Source of the DNA: Bacteroidota bacterium
GTDB taxonomy: Bacteria; Bacteroidota; Bacteroidia; Bacteroidales; Prolixibacteraceae
NCBI GenBank assembly: GCA_030684645.1
Contig: JAUXUF010000311.1
Location: 20,236-84,235, forward strand
Reading direction: 5' to 3'
DNA: 64,000 nucleotides
Below, piece after piece: positions 18,152 through 27,093 of the stretch (its first letter is position 1; every line of letters begins with the position of its first letter). The notes below the pieces were generated by a model. It was given only the letters and a program-made list of their open reading frames with translations, ran no database searches and was not told where the DNA came from. Both the position numbers and the translations under genes were made by a program.

Positions 18152-19408
18152 ATGTTTCTTCAAAACATCTTCAAAACCTTTCTCTCCAAAGTTCTTATAC
18201 TTTTAATAAACTTTGCAGTACTTACTTTTACAACCAATTATTTTGGGCTGGAGGGACGAGGCCTGATTTCAATAATTATGGCAGATTTGGCCATTATCGT
18301 AATCTTTAATAATATTCTGGGAGGTAACAGTATTGTTTACTTTATGAACAAGGTAGGATTGTCACGGTTAATTTTGCCTGCATTGATTTGGATCATTCTT
18401 TCAACCACAATTATTTCATTTGTCTTTTCAATTCTTCATACGCAACAAAGCTATTTTATTCTTTTGCCAATCACATTGATAACCTCCTTTCTGTCACTTA
18501 ATTTATTGATATTTATTGGAAAAGAAAAAATACAACTCTTTAATATTTTCAGTCTTCTTCCACCATTCTTATTGCTGATTTTCAATCTTGGTTTTATCTA
18601 CCTGTTCAAAAACAGAACCGTGAACGGCTATTTGTTTTGTTATTTTTTATCGCAGGCTGTTGTGTTTGTTATTAGTCTGATAATTATAAAACCTTATCTG
18701 ATAAAACACGAAATAGGAATATCGAAGGGTTTGGTAATAAAGGCATTCAGCTACGGGTGGAAAAATGAACTGAGCTCTTTTATTCAGTTTTTAAATTACA
18801 GGTTATCCTATTTTTTCATATTGTATTATCAGGACATTACTTCTGTTGGCTTATTTTCTGTTGCAATTGTTGTTTCTGAGTCTATTTGGTTGATAGCTAA
18901 AAGTATAACAACGGTACAGTATTCAAAAATCGTAAACCTCGATAATCCAAACGGTGCAATTGAACTTACAAAAAAGTCAGCCAAACTAAGTCTTTACGCA
19001 ACTCTTTTTATGCTTATTGTTTTGGCATTAATTCCTTCATGGGTTTTTGGCTTTGTCTTTGGAAAAGATTTTAGCACGATCAAGCAATTGTTGTTTTTAT
19101 TGATGCCCGGTATTCTCTCAATTGCTGTATCTAATGTTTACGGACACTATTTCGCCGCGTTAAATCAAATGAGAGTCCTAATTATAAAATCCACAATAGG
19201 ATTAGTATTTACGGTCCTGCTTTCAATCATTTTAATTCCATTGTGGAGCCTTAATGGAGCTTGTATTGTTACATCCGTTTCGTATTTAAGCTCTTCAATT
19301 TATTTGTTGATCGCCTTTTATAAAACCAGCAAAAACATTCCTGATCTAGAAATAACTGGGCTACCCGATCCGGAGTATTTAAACTATCCCGACAACTTAT
19401 CAAAGTAG
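18152..19408 (+). CDS. Polysaccharide flippase (Wzx/MATE-like oligosaccharide transporter)
   Basis: A 418-residue polytopic protein with about 12 hydrophobic segments in the pattern of the Wzx/MVF family. It begins NIFKTFLSKVLILLINFAVLTFTTNYFGLEGRG, where the conserved LG.G-type turn after the first two helices is typical. It would move lipid-linked oligosaccharide across the inner membrane. It is coupled to the GT4 gene (7 nt) and shares its AT-rich composition. No polymerase (Wzy) or further transferases are adjacent, so the pathway is incomplete here. Confidence 0.84.
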   Translation: MFLQNIFKTFLSKVLILLINFAVLTFTTNYFGLEGRGLISIIMADLAIIVIFNNILGGNSIVYFMNKVGLSRLILPALIWIILSTTIISFVFSILHTQQSYFILLPITLITSFLSLNLLIFIGKEKIQLFNIFSLLPPFLLLIFNLGFIYLFKNRTVNGYLFCYFLSQAVVFVISLIIIKPYLIKHEIGISKGLVIKAFSYGWKNELSSFIQFLNYRLSYFFILYYQDITSVGLFSVAIVVSESIWLIAKSITTVQYSKIVNLDNPNGAIELTKKSAKLSLYATLFMLIVLALIPSWVFGFVFGKDFSTIKQLLFLLMPGILSIAVSNVYGHYFAALNQMRVLIIKSTIGLVFTVLLSIILIPLWSLNGACIVTSVSYLSSSIYLLIAFYKTSKNIPDLEITGLPDPEYLNYPDNLSK

Positions 19409-19490
19409 TTTGATCCTGAATGAGTTCATAGGAAACAGGTAGTTAATAAGAATCAAATGTTTCTTTGCCTTGGTTGCTCCAAAAAACAGA

Positions 19491-19516
19491 AAACCCGGGT
19501 GGCATTCCCGGGGTTT
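19491..19516. terminator. Bidirectional terminator
   Basis: AAACCCGGG and CCCGGGGTTT form a GC-rich stem between the convergent flippase and EF-G-like genes. T-rich tracts follow on both strands (GTTTTAG on plus, CTGTTTTTT on minus). Confidence 0.7.
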
Positions 19517-19556
19517 CGTTTTAGTAAAAGAATAGGCATCAGATAGAACTAGGTAT

Positions 19557-21713
19557 TTATTCTTCTTTTTCTTCGGCTGCGTAGGCTGTCAAAAGTTCGT
19601 CCTGTACCTCCTGAGGTACTTTTTCGTAGGCAGCGAATTTCATGTTGAAAACGCCACGTCCACCGGTAAGTGAACTCAATGAAGTGGAGTATTTGTTCAT
19701 TTCCTTTAGCGGAACGCGGGCCGTAATTTTTTCATAGCCTTTTTCGCTTCCCATACCCATGATCAATGCGCGGCGGCCTTGCAGGTCGCTCATTACATCG
19801 CCCATCCGGTCGCCCTGTACCCAAACATCCAGATCATAAATTGGTTCCAGAATTTTTGCCCCGGCATTTTTAAAAGCAATACTGAAGGCATTACGACCTG
19901 CCAAACGGAAAGATATTTCGTTTGAATCAACCGGGTGCATTTTGCCGTCATAAACGTAAACCCGAATATCGCGGGCATACGAACCGGTAAGCGGACCTTC
20001 TTCCATTTTTTCCATGATACCTTTAACAATGGCCGGAAGAAAACGGGTGTCAATCGAACCTCCTACAATGCAGTTGTGAAAAACCAGTTTGCCTCCCCAT
20101 GCCATTGGAAATTCCTGAGTGTCGCGAACAGATATTTTTTGCTCCTTGCCGTTCATGATAAACATGTTTTTTGGCTGGCTGCCTTCTTCAAACGGTTCAA
20201 TAATCAGGTGAACTTCGCCAAACTGACCGGAACCGCCCGATTGTTTTTTATGCCTGTAATCACCCATTGCCGATTTCGTAATGGTTTCGCGGTATGGAAT
20301 TTTCGGAGTTTTAAATTCGATGGCGATTTTATGAATGTGGTCGAAGTACCATTTCAAGGTGTTTAGATGGTATTCTCCCTGACCTTCAACAATTAACTGC
20401 TTCAATTCTTTAAAATAATTCACAATATAAGTTGGGTCTTCATCCTTAACTTTGTGCAGGATTTCACCCACTTTTTCATCATCAGTTTCTGATAGCGCTT
20501 TTATTGCTACCCTGAATTTAGGTTCTGGAAATATGATCGGGGCAAATTTCAGGTCCAATTCTTTTTCACAAAGCGTTTGGTTGAATTTGGTATCTTTCAG
20601 CTTTACGGTGCAACCGATATCCCCGGCAACCAGTTCAGGAACACTGGTGCGATTTTTCCCGGCGGTTACAAAAAGTTGCGAGATTCTTTCTTTACCATTA
20701 TTGAAGGTGTTGTACAGATCTTTTCCTTCAGTAACTTTCCCCGACATGACTTTAAAGTACGTAACCTCGCCAACATGTGGTTCCAATGCCGTTTTAAACA
20801 CGAATAATGAAGTTGGATTTGATTCGTTCATTTCAACAGGTTTACCCTGAGTAATTTCCCGCATGGGTACTTGTGAAGGAGCAGGGGCGATGTTACAAAC
20901 AAATTCGAGTAATCGGCCAACGCCCATATTTTTCTTGGCAGAAACGCAGAATACAGGGAATAAATCGCGTTTGGTCATCCCAATTCTCATTCCTCTGCGC
21001 ATATCATCTTCTGACAACGAACCCTGTTCAAAATAGAGTTCCATCAATGATTCTTCATTTTCAGCGGCCATTTCAGCCAGTTCGTTGTGCAATTTATCAG
21101 CGCGTACTTTTTCCGAAGCAGGAATATCAAGTACTTCCGGTTTTCCTCCATCAGGGCCGTATTTGTACAATTTCATTGTTAACACATCAACAATAGAGTT
21201 AAATCCGATGCCTGTTTCAACGGGATACTGTACAACGGTTACTTTATTCCCGAATTTGCTTTTTAAATTATCGACATCCTGGTCATAATTGGCATTCTCA
21301 TTATCGAGGTGGTTCAATACAAAAATCAGCTTACTATTAGCTGCTTCGGCGTGGCGAAAGGCCGATTCTGTTCCGGCGCCAATCCCGGTTGAAGCATCGA
21401 TAACCATCAGGGCAAGTCCGGCAACCTGAAGGGAAGAAACTACACCCCCGCAAAAATCATCCATCCCGGGGTTGTCCAGAATATTAATTTTTTTGCCGTT
21501 AATTTCGGCATACATGAGCGAGGAAAATACAGAATTGCCGTATTCCTGCTCAATCAGATGATAGTCGGAAACGGTATTCTTGCTTCCAACATCACCTCTA
21601 CGGTTTATTACTCCACCCTCGAAAAGCATAGCTTCTGCGAGGGTGGTTTTCCCACTGCCAGCATTACCGATTAATGTAATGTTGCGAATTTCTCCAGTTT
21701 TATAGACTTTCAT
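19557..21713 (-). CDS. EF-G-like translation factor paralogue (EF-G2 type)
   Basis: A 718-residue paralogue of the canonical EF-G at 27094-29205. The five-domain EF-G layout is retained, including YLELN-type domains III-V (QSGGSGQFGEVHLIIEP, GPLTGSYARDIRVYVYDG). The G domain departs from consensus. G1 is GNAGSGKT (16-23) and is intact. Switch I lacks the RGITI threonine motif. G3 reads DNPGMDDF instead of DTPGHVDF, losing the catalytic histidine, and G4 is NHLD instead of NKMD. GTP hydrolysis is therefore expected to be weak or absent. Bacteroides EF-G2, which is reported to support translation without GTPase activity under nutrient limitation, is the likely relative. It is monocistronic with its own promoter. 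Confidence 0.88.
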   Translation of the reverse strand: MKVYKTGEIRNITLIGNAGSGKTTLAEAMLFEGGVINRRGDVGSKNTVSDYHLIEQEYGNSVFSSLMYAEINGKKINILDNPGMDDFCGGVVSSLQVAGLALMVIDASTGIGAGTESAFRHAEAANSKLIFVLNHLDNENANYDQDVDNLKSKFGNKVTVVQYPVETGIGFNSIVDVLTMKLYKYGPDGGKPEVLDIPASEKVRADKLHNELAEMAAENEESLMELYFEQGSLSEDDMRRGMRIGMTKRDLFPVFCVSAKKNMGVGRLLEFVCNIAPAPSQVPMREITQGKPVEMNESNPTSLFVFKTALEPHVGEVTYFKVMSGKVTEGKDLYNTFNNGKERISQLFVTAGKNRTSVPELVAGDIGCTVKLKDTKFNQTLCEKELDLKFAPIIFPEPKFRVAIKALSETDDEKVGEILHKVKDEDPTYIVNYFKELKQLIVEGQGEYHLNTLKWYFDHIHKIAIEFKTPKIPYRETITKSAMGDYRHKKQSGGSGQFGEVHLIIEPFEEGSQPKNMFIMNGKEQKISVRDTQEFPMAWGGKLVFHNCIVGGSIDTRFLPAIVKGIMEKMEEGPLTGSYARDIRVYVYDGKMHPVDSNEISFRLAGRNAFSIAFKNAGAKILEPIYDLDVWVQGDRMGDVMSDLQGRRALIMGMGSEKGYEKITARVPLKEMNKYSTSLSSLTGGRGVFNMKFAAYEKVPQEVQDELLTAYAAEEKEE

Positions 21714-21782
21714 ATTGACATAGTTAATGGGTTTTTACTCCTTCATTATCAGCTATCTCAGGCTGTGATTAACAGAGAGGAT

Positions 21783-21812
21783 CAAATTTAGTAATAATTA
21801 ATTAACAACCAA
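21783..21812 (-). promoter_or_regulatory. Promoter of the EF-G-like gene
   Basis: On the minus strand TTG and TAAATTTG are separated by 19 nt, a good Bacteroidetes -33/-7 pair. The predicted leader is about 65 nt ahead of ATG 21713. Confidence 0.55.
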
Positions 21813-22234
21813 GATGCAGTTGGGTAAGCTGGAATTGTTATAAAAAGTGAAGTTTGTTCCTGAATTTAAAGGTTAAGAAAATCAGGTGATTGTGTTTTTA
21901 AGGATAATTAACTATTGGCTATAAAAGGCAGTAATACAGTAGAATGTAAAGATAATATGTTGTTGAATATTTTTTTTAATCGTTCGAAAAATATATTGCG
22001 TCAGAATGCTGAGGGTACAACAGGTGTGTGGAAAGTAAGGTGCTGGAAAGCAGTAAAATATACTATATTTGAATTTATGCAATATTATGATTTCCCTTAT
22101 CGAAGATTTTTTTTGATTTCTAAAAGTGTTTAGAAATCTGATCTCCCAATATTTCTGTTTCGCTTGGCAAGCAGGTCGTTCCACAATTTTAGTAAGATTT
22201 TGATTTGGAAATTAGTTGTTTCATATAATTCTGT
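21813..22234. other. Gene-free stretch upstream of the ABC exporter
   Basis: About 420 nt between two divergent promoters. The overlapping ORFs of 72 and 90 codons are AT-biased and unlike known proteins, so I do not call them. I looked for a short precursor peptide with a double-glycine leader, which the neighbouring C39 transporter would process, and saw none. Confidence 0.5.
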
Positions 22235-22242
22235 TATTTTTG
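22235..22242 (+). promoter_or_regulatory. -7 element of the exporter operon
   Basis: TATTTTTG matches TAnnTTTG and lies 18 nt before ATG 22261. It is downstream of the track start at 22216, which supports 22261 as the true start. Confidence 0.5.
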
Positions 22243-22260
22243 AGCATCCTAGAACGCGGT

Positions 22261-24447
22261 ATGTCAAAATTTCCCTTCTTCAAACAATACGATGCCATGG
22301 ATTGCGGACCAGCGTGTCTCCGCATGATAGCTGCATTCTATGGGAAAACATATTCACTTCAGAAACTTCGTGATCTGGCACACATTACCCGTGAAGGTGT
22401 TTCACTGCTTGGTTTGAGTGAAGCAGCCGAAACCATTGGTTTTCGTACGATCGGTGCCCGCATTACCCTCGAACAATTGATGGAAGCCCCGAAACCCTGC
22501 GTTGTTCACTGGGACCAGGATCATTTTGTAGTCGTTTACAACTACCGGAAAGGCAGGATATCTGTATCAGATCCGGCATTCGGACTGGTTGAATACACCG
22601 AAGCAGAATTTAAAAAACACTGGCTGGCGACTGTCCGTCAGGGCGAACAGAAGGGAATTTGCCTGTTGTTTGAACCAACCCCGAAGTTCTTTGAGCTGGA
22701 AGGTGAGACAATTAATCGTGGCAATTTCAAATTTCTCCTGAAATACCTGAAACCTCACCGAAGACTGGTTATTCAGTTGGTGCTGGGATTTTTTGTTGGC
22801 AGCCTGATTCAGCTGATTTTTCCTTTTCTGACACAGAGCATTGTTGATGTTGGTATCAATACCCAGGACATCAACTTTATATATCTGATTCTGGCAGCGC
22901 AGATGATGCTTTTCCTGAGCCGGATGACCGTGGATTTTATCCGGTCATGGATTCTGCTTCACATCAGCACACGAATTAATATCAGCATCATCTCCGATTT
23001 CCTGATTAAGCTGATGAAAATGCCGATTGGCTTTTTCGATACCAAAATGATTGGCGATTTGCTTCAGCGCATAGGAGATCATCGTCGAATCGAACGGTTT
23101 TTGACCTCACAATCGCTCAATGTTATTTTTTCTGTTTTCAATATAGTGATATTCAGTATTGTACTTGTCCTGTACAATTTGGGTATCTTCCTTGTATTTC
23201 TGTTTGGTTCAGTAATGTACATTGGTTGGATTTTTTTATTTCTCCGGAAACGGCGCGAGCTCGATTTTAAACGGTTCGCTCAACTGGCCGACAATCAAAG
23301 CAAGCTGATCCAGTTAATCAACGGGATGCAGGAAATAAAACTGAACAACTACGAACGTCAGAAAAGGTGGGAGTGGGAGAGGATTCAGGCCCGGTTATTC
23401 AAAGTAAATGTAAATAACCTTTCCTTACAGCAATATCAGCAGGCAGGCTCGGTCTTCATCAACGAAACCAAGAATATTGTAATAACCATCCTGGCAGCCA
23501 CTGCAGTTGTTAACGGACACATGACTTTGGGTATGATGCTGGCCGTACAATATATAATAGGCCAGATGAACAGCCCGCTCGATCAGATGATTGAGTTTGT
23601 GCAGGTATCACAGGACGCCAAAATTAGTCTGGAACGGTTGGCCGAGATTCATAGCAACAAAGATGAAGACCAGGATCAGGAAGGAAAACTGACCACCTTA
23701 CCGGCATCGGCTGATATTCGTATTTCGGATTTGGTTTTCCAGTACGAAGGGCCGCATTCTCCTAAAGTGCTTAATAATTTGAATCTGGTTCTTCCGCAAG
23801 GAAAAGTTACTGCCATTGTCGGGACCAGCGGAAGTGGCAAAACCACATTAGTGAAACTACTTCTTGGATTCTATCCACCGGTTTCCGGCTCTATCAAAAT
23901 TGGCGATTCTGACTTATCGGCCTACCAGCAGCATTGGTGGCGTGCTAAATGCGGTGCGGTGATGCAGGATGGTTTTATCTTTTCAGATTCCATTGCATCC
24001 AACATTGCCATTGGCGATGAGGAACCCGACAAGGAAAGACTGAGCTATGCGGTTAGAATGGCCAATATTCAGGAATTTATCGAAACTTTACCTTTAAATT
24101 ACAATACCAAAATCGGGCCCGAAGGAGTTGGGATAAGCCAGGGGCAGAAACAGCGCATTCTAATAGCCCGGGCCATTTATAAAAATCCTGAATTTATTTT
24201 CTTCGATGAAGCGACCAACTCATTGGATGCGAACAACGAAAAAGTTATTCTGGAGAACCTGGATGAATTTTTTGCCGGAAAAACGGTTGTCGTTGTTGCC
24301 CACCGATTAAGTACCGTTAAAAATGCCCATCAGATCATTGTTATTGAAAAAGGAAATATCGTTGAAATTGGCACCCACGAAGAATTGACCCGAATAAAAG
24401 GCGCCTATTATCAATTGGTGAAGAACCAGCTTGAACTTGGGAACTAA
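22261..24447 (+). CDS. Peptidase C39-containing ABC exporter (bacteriocin-type)
   Basis: A 728-residue PCAT transporter that trims a double-glycine leader and exports the peptide. Its N-terminal C39 domain has catalytic Cys15 (DAMDCGPACLRM), His88 (WDQDHFVVV) and Asp104 (SVSDPAFG). The membrane domain spans about 160-450, and the nucleotide-binding domain has Walker A GTSGSGKTTL (near 520), signature ISQGQKQRI, Walker B FIFFDEATNS and H-loop VVAHRL. The track start at 22216 adds 15 residues absent from the family and sits before the promoter, so I use 22261. The HlyD gene follows 57 nt later. No outer-membrane TolC or substrate peptide is nearby. Confidence 0.92.
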   Translation: MSKFPFFKQYDAMDCGPACLRMIAAFYGKTYSLQKLRDLAHITREGVSLLGLSEAAETIGFRTIGARITLEQLMEAPKPCVVHWDQDHFVVVYNYRKGRISVSDPAFGLVEYTEAEFKKHWLATVRQGEQKGICLLFEPTPKFFELEGETINRGNFKFLLKYLKPHRRLVIQLVLGFFVGSLIQLIFPFLTQSIVDVGINTQDINFIYLILAAQMMLFLSRMTVDFIRSWILLHISTRINISIISDFLIKLMKMPIGFFDTKMIGDLLQRIGDHRRIERFLTSQSLNVIFSVFNIVIFSIVLVLYNLGIFLVFLFGSVMYIGWIFLFLRKRRELDFKRFAQLADNQSKLIQLINGMQEIKLNNYERQKRWEWERIQARLFKVNVNNLSLQQYQQAGSVFINETKNIVITILAATAVVNGHMTLGMMLAVQYIIGQMNSPLDQMIEFVQVSQDAKISLERLAEIHSNKDEDQDQEGKLTTLPASADIRISDLVFQYEGPHSPKVLNNLNLVLPQGKVTAIVGTSGSGKTTLVKLLLGFYPPVSGSIKIGDSDLSAYQQHWWRAKCGAVMQDGFIFSDSIASNIAIGDEEPDKERLSYAVRMANIQEFIETLPLNYNTKIGPEGVGISQGQKQRILIARAIYKNPEFIFFDEATNSLDANNEKVILENLDEFFAGKTVVVVAHRLSTVKNAHQIIVIEKGNIVEIGTHEELTRIKGAYYQLVKNQLELGN

Positions 24448-24474
24448 AACGAAGGGCTGAAGGATTGATTTTAT

Positions 24475-24497
24475 ACTGAGACTGAATACTGAGACTA
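24475..24497 (+). repeat. Short direct repeat ACTGAGACT
   Basis: ACTGAGACT occurs twice, separated by GAAT, between the exporter and HlyD genes. Related copies appear at 57810-57852, so this is part of a dispersed intergenic repeat family. Confidence 0.5.
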
Positions 24498-24504
24498 GTT
24501 TATC

Positions 24505-25824
24505 ATGGATAAGGAGAAAAAAAATTTTGAAATAGAATTGAGAAGCGATGAATTCCAGGAGATTGTGCAGCAATCGCCCCGGTGGATGATTCGTTCCGGT
24601 ATTTTCCTCATTTTCGGGATTGTAATCCTTTTGCTGGCTGGAAGTTACTTTTTTCGTTATCCGGATGCCATCAATGCCAACATTGTGGTTCTGTCCGAAA
24701 ATCCACCTGCATACCTGGCTGCCCGCACCACTGCCCGGATTGATTCACTGATGGCAGCCGACCAGCAACTGGTTTCCGAAGGTCAAATTATCGCCATACT
24801 CGAAAGTACGGCCAAATTTGAAGATGCCATGAAGTTGAAAGAGCTTTTTCTCCGTTTGGAACCGTTTATGCTGACTTTTGACACCCTGAATGTATCTGTA
24901 CCTGAATTTGATTTGCAATTGGGTGATATTCAGTCGGATTATTCCAGTTTCGTAAGGTTGTACAACGACTATTTTTCATTTCTGCGCCTGAAATTATATC
25001 CTAAGAAAATTAAATCGTTGAAGCAGCAAGTTGCGATGAACCGCATTTATTACGACCGGCTTTGGGCGCAAAAACAAGATATGGAAGCAGATTTTCGTTT
25101 AACCAATAGTCAGTTTAAACGCGATTCTTTGCTTCAGATGAAGGGTGTACTTTCTGATCTGGATTTGGAAAAAACCAAAGCCATCCTGATTCAGAAAAAA
25201 TTCAATTTAAACAGTGCACGCACAAAACTTGCTGAAACCCAAAGTTCAACCATAAAGATAGAACAGGATGTGGTTGATGCCGAAATGGAATTTGCCAATC
25301 AGACTAAAAAAGCTCAGAGTACATTGGTTGAAGCCATGAATGTTCTGAAAAGCCGGTTGGCCTTTTGGGAACAAACCTATATTGTCAGGAGCCCAATTTC
25401 AGGCAAAGTAAGTTTTACCAATTTCTGGAGTAACAATCAGCAAGTCAAAAAAGATGAGATTGTATTTTCTGTTATTCCTGAAAAACAATCCCAAATCATT
25501 GGCCGGATCAGCCTGGCATTTAAAGGAGCCGGAAAGGTAGCTGTTGGTCAAAGAGTCAATATCAGGTTCGAAAATTTTCCGTATATGGAATATGGCTTTA
25601 TCAAAGGCACGGTTAAAAGCATTTCGCTAATTCCAAACAATGAAAATTACATTGTTGAAGTGGAGTTGCCCCAGGACCTGATGACCAATTACAACATACC
25701 ATTAAAATTCAGTCAGGAGATGAAAGGATCAGCCGAAATAATAACAGAAGATTTAAGACTCATCCAACGATTTTTTAATCCGGTAAAATCGCTGCTTAAA
25801 CACCGGGTTTCCCAATCAGAATAA
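24505..25824 (+). CDS. HlyD-family membrane fusion protein
   Basis: A 439-residue periplasmic adaptor for type I secretion. A short cytosolic N-terminus is followed by one membrane helix at about 31-53 (IRSGIFLIFGIVILLLAGSYFF). A lipoyl/barrel half-motif follows, then a long coiled coil at about 150-280 (KKIKSLKQQVAMNRIYY ... AEMEFANQTKKAQ), the returning lipoyl half with IVRSPISGKVSF, and a beta-barrel domain. It should bridge the C39 ABC transporter to an outer-membrane channel encoded elsewhere. The ribosomal promoter region begins directly after it. Confidence 0.9.
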   Translation: MDKEKKNFEIELRSDEFQEIVQQSPRWMIRSGIFLIFGIVILLLAGSYFFRYPDAINANIVVLSENPPAYLAARTTARIDSLMAADQQLVSEGQIIAILESTAKFEDAMKLKELFLRLEPFMLTFDTLNVSVPEFDLQLGDIQSDYSSFVRLYNDYFSFLRLKLYPKKIKSLKQQVAMNRIYYDRLWAQKQDMEADFRLTNSQFKRDSLLQMKGVLSDLDLEKTKAILIQKKFNLNSARTKLAETQSSTIKIEQDVVDAEMEFANQTKKAQSTLVEAMNVLKSRLAFWEQTYIVRSPISGKVSFTNFWSNNQQVKKDEIVFSVIPEKQSQIIGRISLAFKGAGKVAVGQRVNIRFENFPYMEYGFIKGTVKSISLIPNNENYIVEVELPQDLMTNYNIPLKFSQEMKGSAEIITEDLRLIQRFFNPVKSLLKHRVSQSE

Positions 25825-25895
25825 GACATCCTGCCAATTTAATATTTCCTACGTTAAGAATAATTGAAAAAAGATCAATTATTTTCCGGGTTTTA

Positions 25896-25926
25896 TTGGG
25901 TTTTCTATTGGCAATTAGTACTTTTG
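25896..25926 (+). promoter_or_regulatory. Distal promoter of the ribosomal operon
   Basis: TTG at 25896 and TACTTTTG at 25919-25926 are 20 nt apart, a good Bacteroidetes -33/-7 pair. It is the upstream of two tandem promoters before rpsL. Confidence 0.55.
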
Positions 25927-25971
25927 CGAGCCGTTTAAAAGGGAAAACTCTTTTGACCGGTGTGTAAGGTA

Positions 25972-26001
25972 TTGGAATTGATGAAAATTACGATACCTTT
26001 G
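25972..26001 (+). promoter_or_regulatory. Proximal promoter of the ribosomal operon
   Basis: TTG at 25972 and TACCTTTG at 25994-26001 are 19 nt apart. Transcription would start near 26008, leaving a leader of about 40 nt before the rpsL ATG at 26048. Confidence 0.65.
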
Positions 26002-26047
26002 CAAACCAATTTTTTGCGTAAGTAATATTTAAATTAAGAGTAGCTAT

Positions 26048-26428
26048 ATGCCAACGATTCAGCAGTTAGTTAGAAAAGGAAGACAAAGTAATGCGGAGAA
26101 AAGTAAGTCTCCGGCATTGGATTCTTGCCCACAGAGAAGGGGAGTATGTGTTCGTGTTTATACCACAACTCCTAAAAAACCAAACTCAGCGATGCGTAAA
26201 GTAGCCAGGGTTCGGTTGACAAATGGCAAGGAAGTGAACGCTTACATTCCGGGAGAAGGTCATAACCTTCAGGAACATTCTATTGTATTGGTACGCGGTG
26301 GTAGGGTAAAAGACCTTCCGGGAGTTCGTTACCATTTAATTCGTGGCGCTTTGGATACCGCCGGTGTTGAAGGTCGTACTCAAAGACGGTCGAAATACGG
26401 TACCAAAAGACCAAAAGTGAAAAAATAA
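26048..26428 (+). CDS. rpsL: 30S ribosomal protein S12
   Basis: Decoding-centre protein of the small subunit, 126 residues. The conserved loop [16 protein letters not shown] contains the lysine where streptomycin resistance arises, and the second loop [18 protein letters not shown] is also intact and wild type. First gene of the long ribosomal operon, behind two tandem promoters. rpoBC is not directly upstream, unlike the arrangement in many Bacteroidetes; a type I exporter sits there instead. Confidence 0.99.
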   Translation: MPTIQQLVRKGRQSNAEKSKSPALDSCPQRRGVCVRVYTTTPKKPNSAMRKVARVRLTNGKEVNAYIPGEGHNLQEHSIVLVRGGRVKDLPGVRYHLIRGALDTAGVEGRTQRRSKYGTKRPKVKK

Positions 26429-26554
26429 GATTTTCACTGATTTATTTATTTAATTGACGTTCTAGCTTAGTGGTTTGAGTTGAGTAAAGAGGCCCCAGAG
26501 CCGATTGAAGCCCACAAACGACAGCGAATTTAATTAACACTTAAGCATTACATA

Positions 26555-27031
26555 ATGAGAAAATCGAAACCAAAGAAGCGGATCATTCTGCCCGATCCAA
26601 AATTTAATGACGTACTGGTTACACGTTTCGTCAACGACTTGATGTATGACGGTAAAAAATCCATCGCGTATCAAATATTCTACGACGCCATGGATATCGT
26701 TGAGAAAAAAATGAAGGACTCTGAAGTTAGTCCGGTGGATGTGTTTAAAAAAGCGCTCGAAAAAATTACCCCTCACGTTGAAGTGAAAAGCAGAAGAGTT
26801 GGTGGAGCTACATTCCAGGTTCCTATGGAAATCCGCCCCGAAAGAAAAACCTCAATCTCAGTCAAAAACTTAATCTTATATTCCCGCAAACGTTCAGGCC
26901 GTTCGATGGCTGAAAAACTTGCAGGCGAAATTGTTGCAGCTTATAACGAAGAAGGTGGAGCTTTCAAAAAGAAAGAAGACACACACCGTATGGCTGAAGC
27001 AAACCGCGCATTTGCACATTTCCGTTTTTAG
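26555..27031 (+). CDS. rpsG: 30S ribosomal protein S7
   Basis: Primary binder of the 16S rRNA 3' major domain, 158 residues. Recognised by [28 protein letters not shown] and the [16 protein letters not shown] arm that approaches the E site. It is separated from rpsL by 126 nt, the longest gap inside the operon, which holds no gene and could carry a translational control site. fusA follows. Confidence 0.99.
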   Translation: MRKSKPKKRIILPDPKFNDVLVTRFVNDLMYDGKKSIAYQIFYDAMDIVEKKMKDSEVSPVDVFKKALEKITPHVEVKSRRVGGATFQVPMEIRPERKTSISVKNLILYSRKRSGRSMAEKLAGEIVAAYNEEGGAFKKKEDTHRMAEANRAFAHFRF

Positions 27032-27093
27032 TTTTTAGAAAAGGATTAGAAGAATAGAAAGCGTTTTAGTAAAAGGAAAGATATTGGTAAAAA

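Noticed and set aside
21912-22184. ORFs of 72 and 90 codons on opposite strands upstream of the ABC exporter
   Set aside because: They overlap each other, are dominated by AT-driven residues (Phe, Ile, Tyr) and show no leader peptide or conserved motif.
26429-26554. Small gene or tRNA between rpsL and rpsG
   Set aside because: No cloverleaf fold or ORF could be made; it seems to be an ordinary long spacer.
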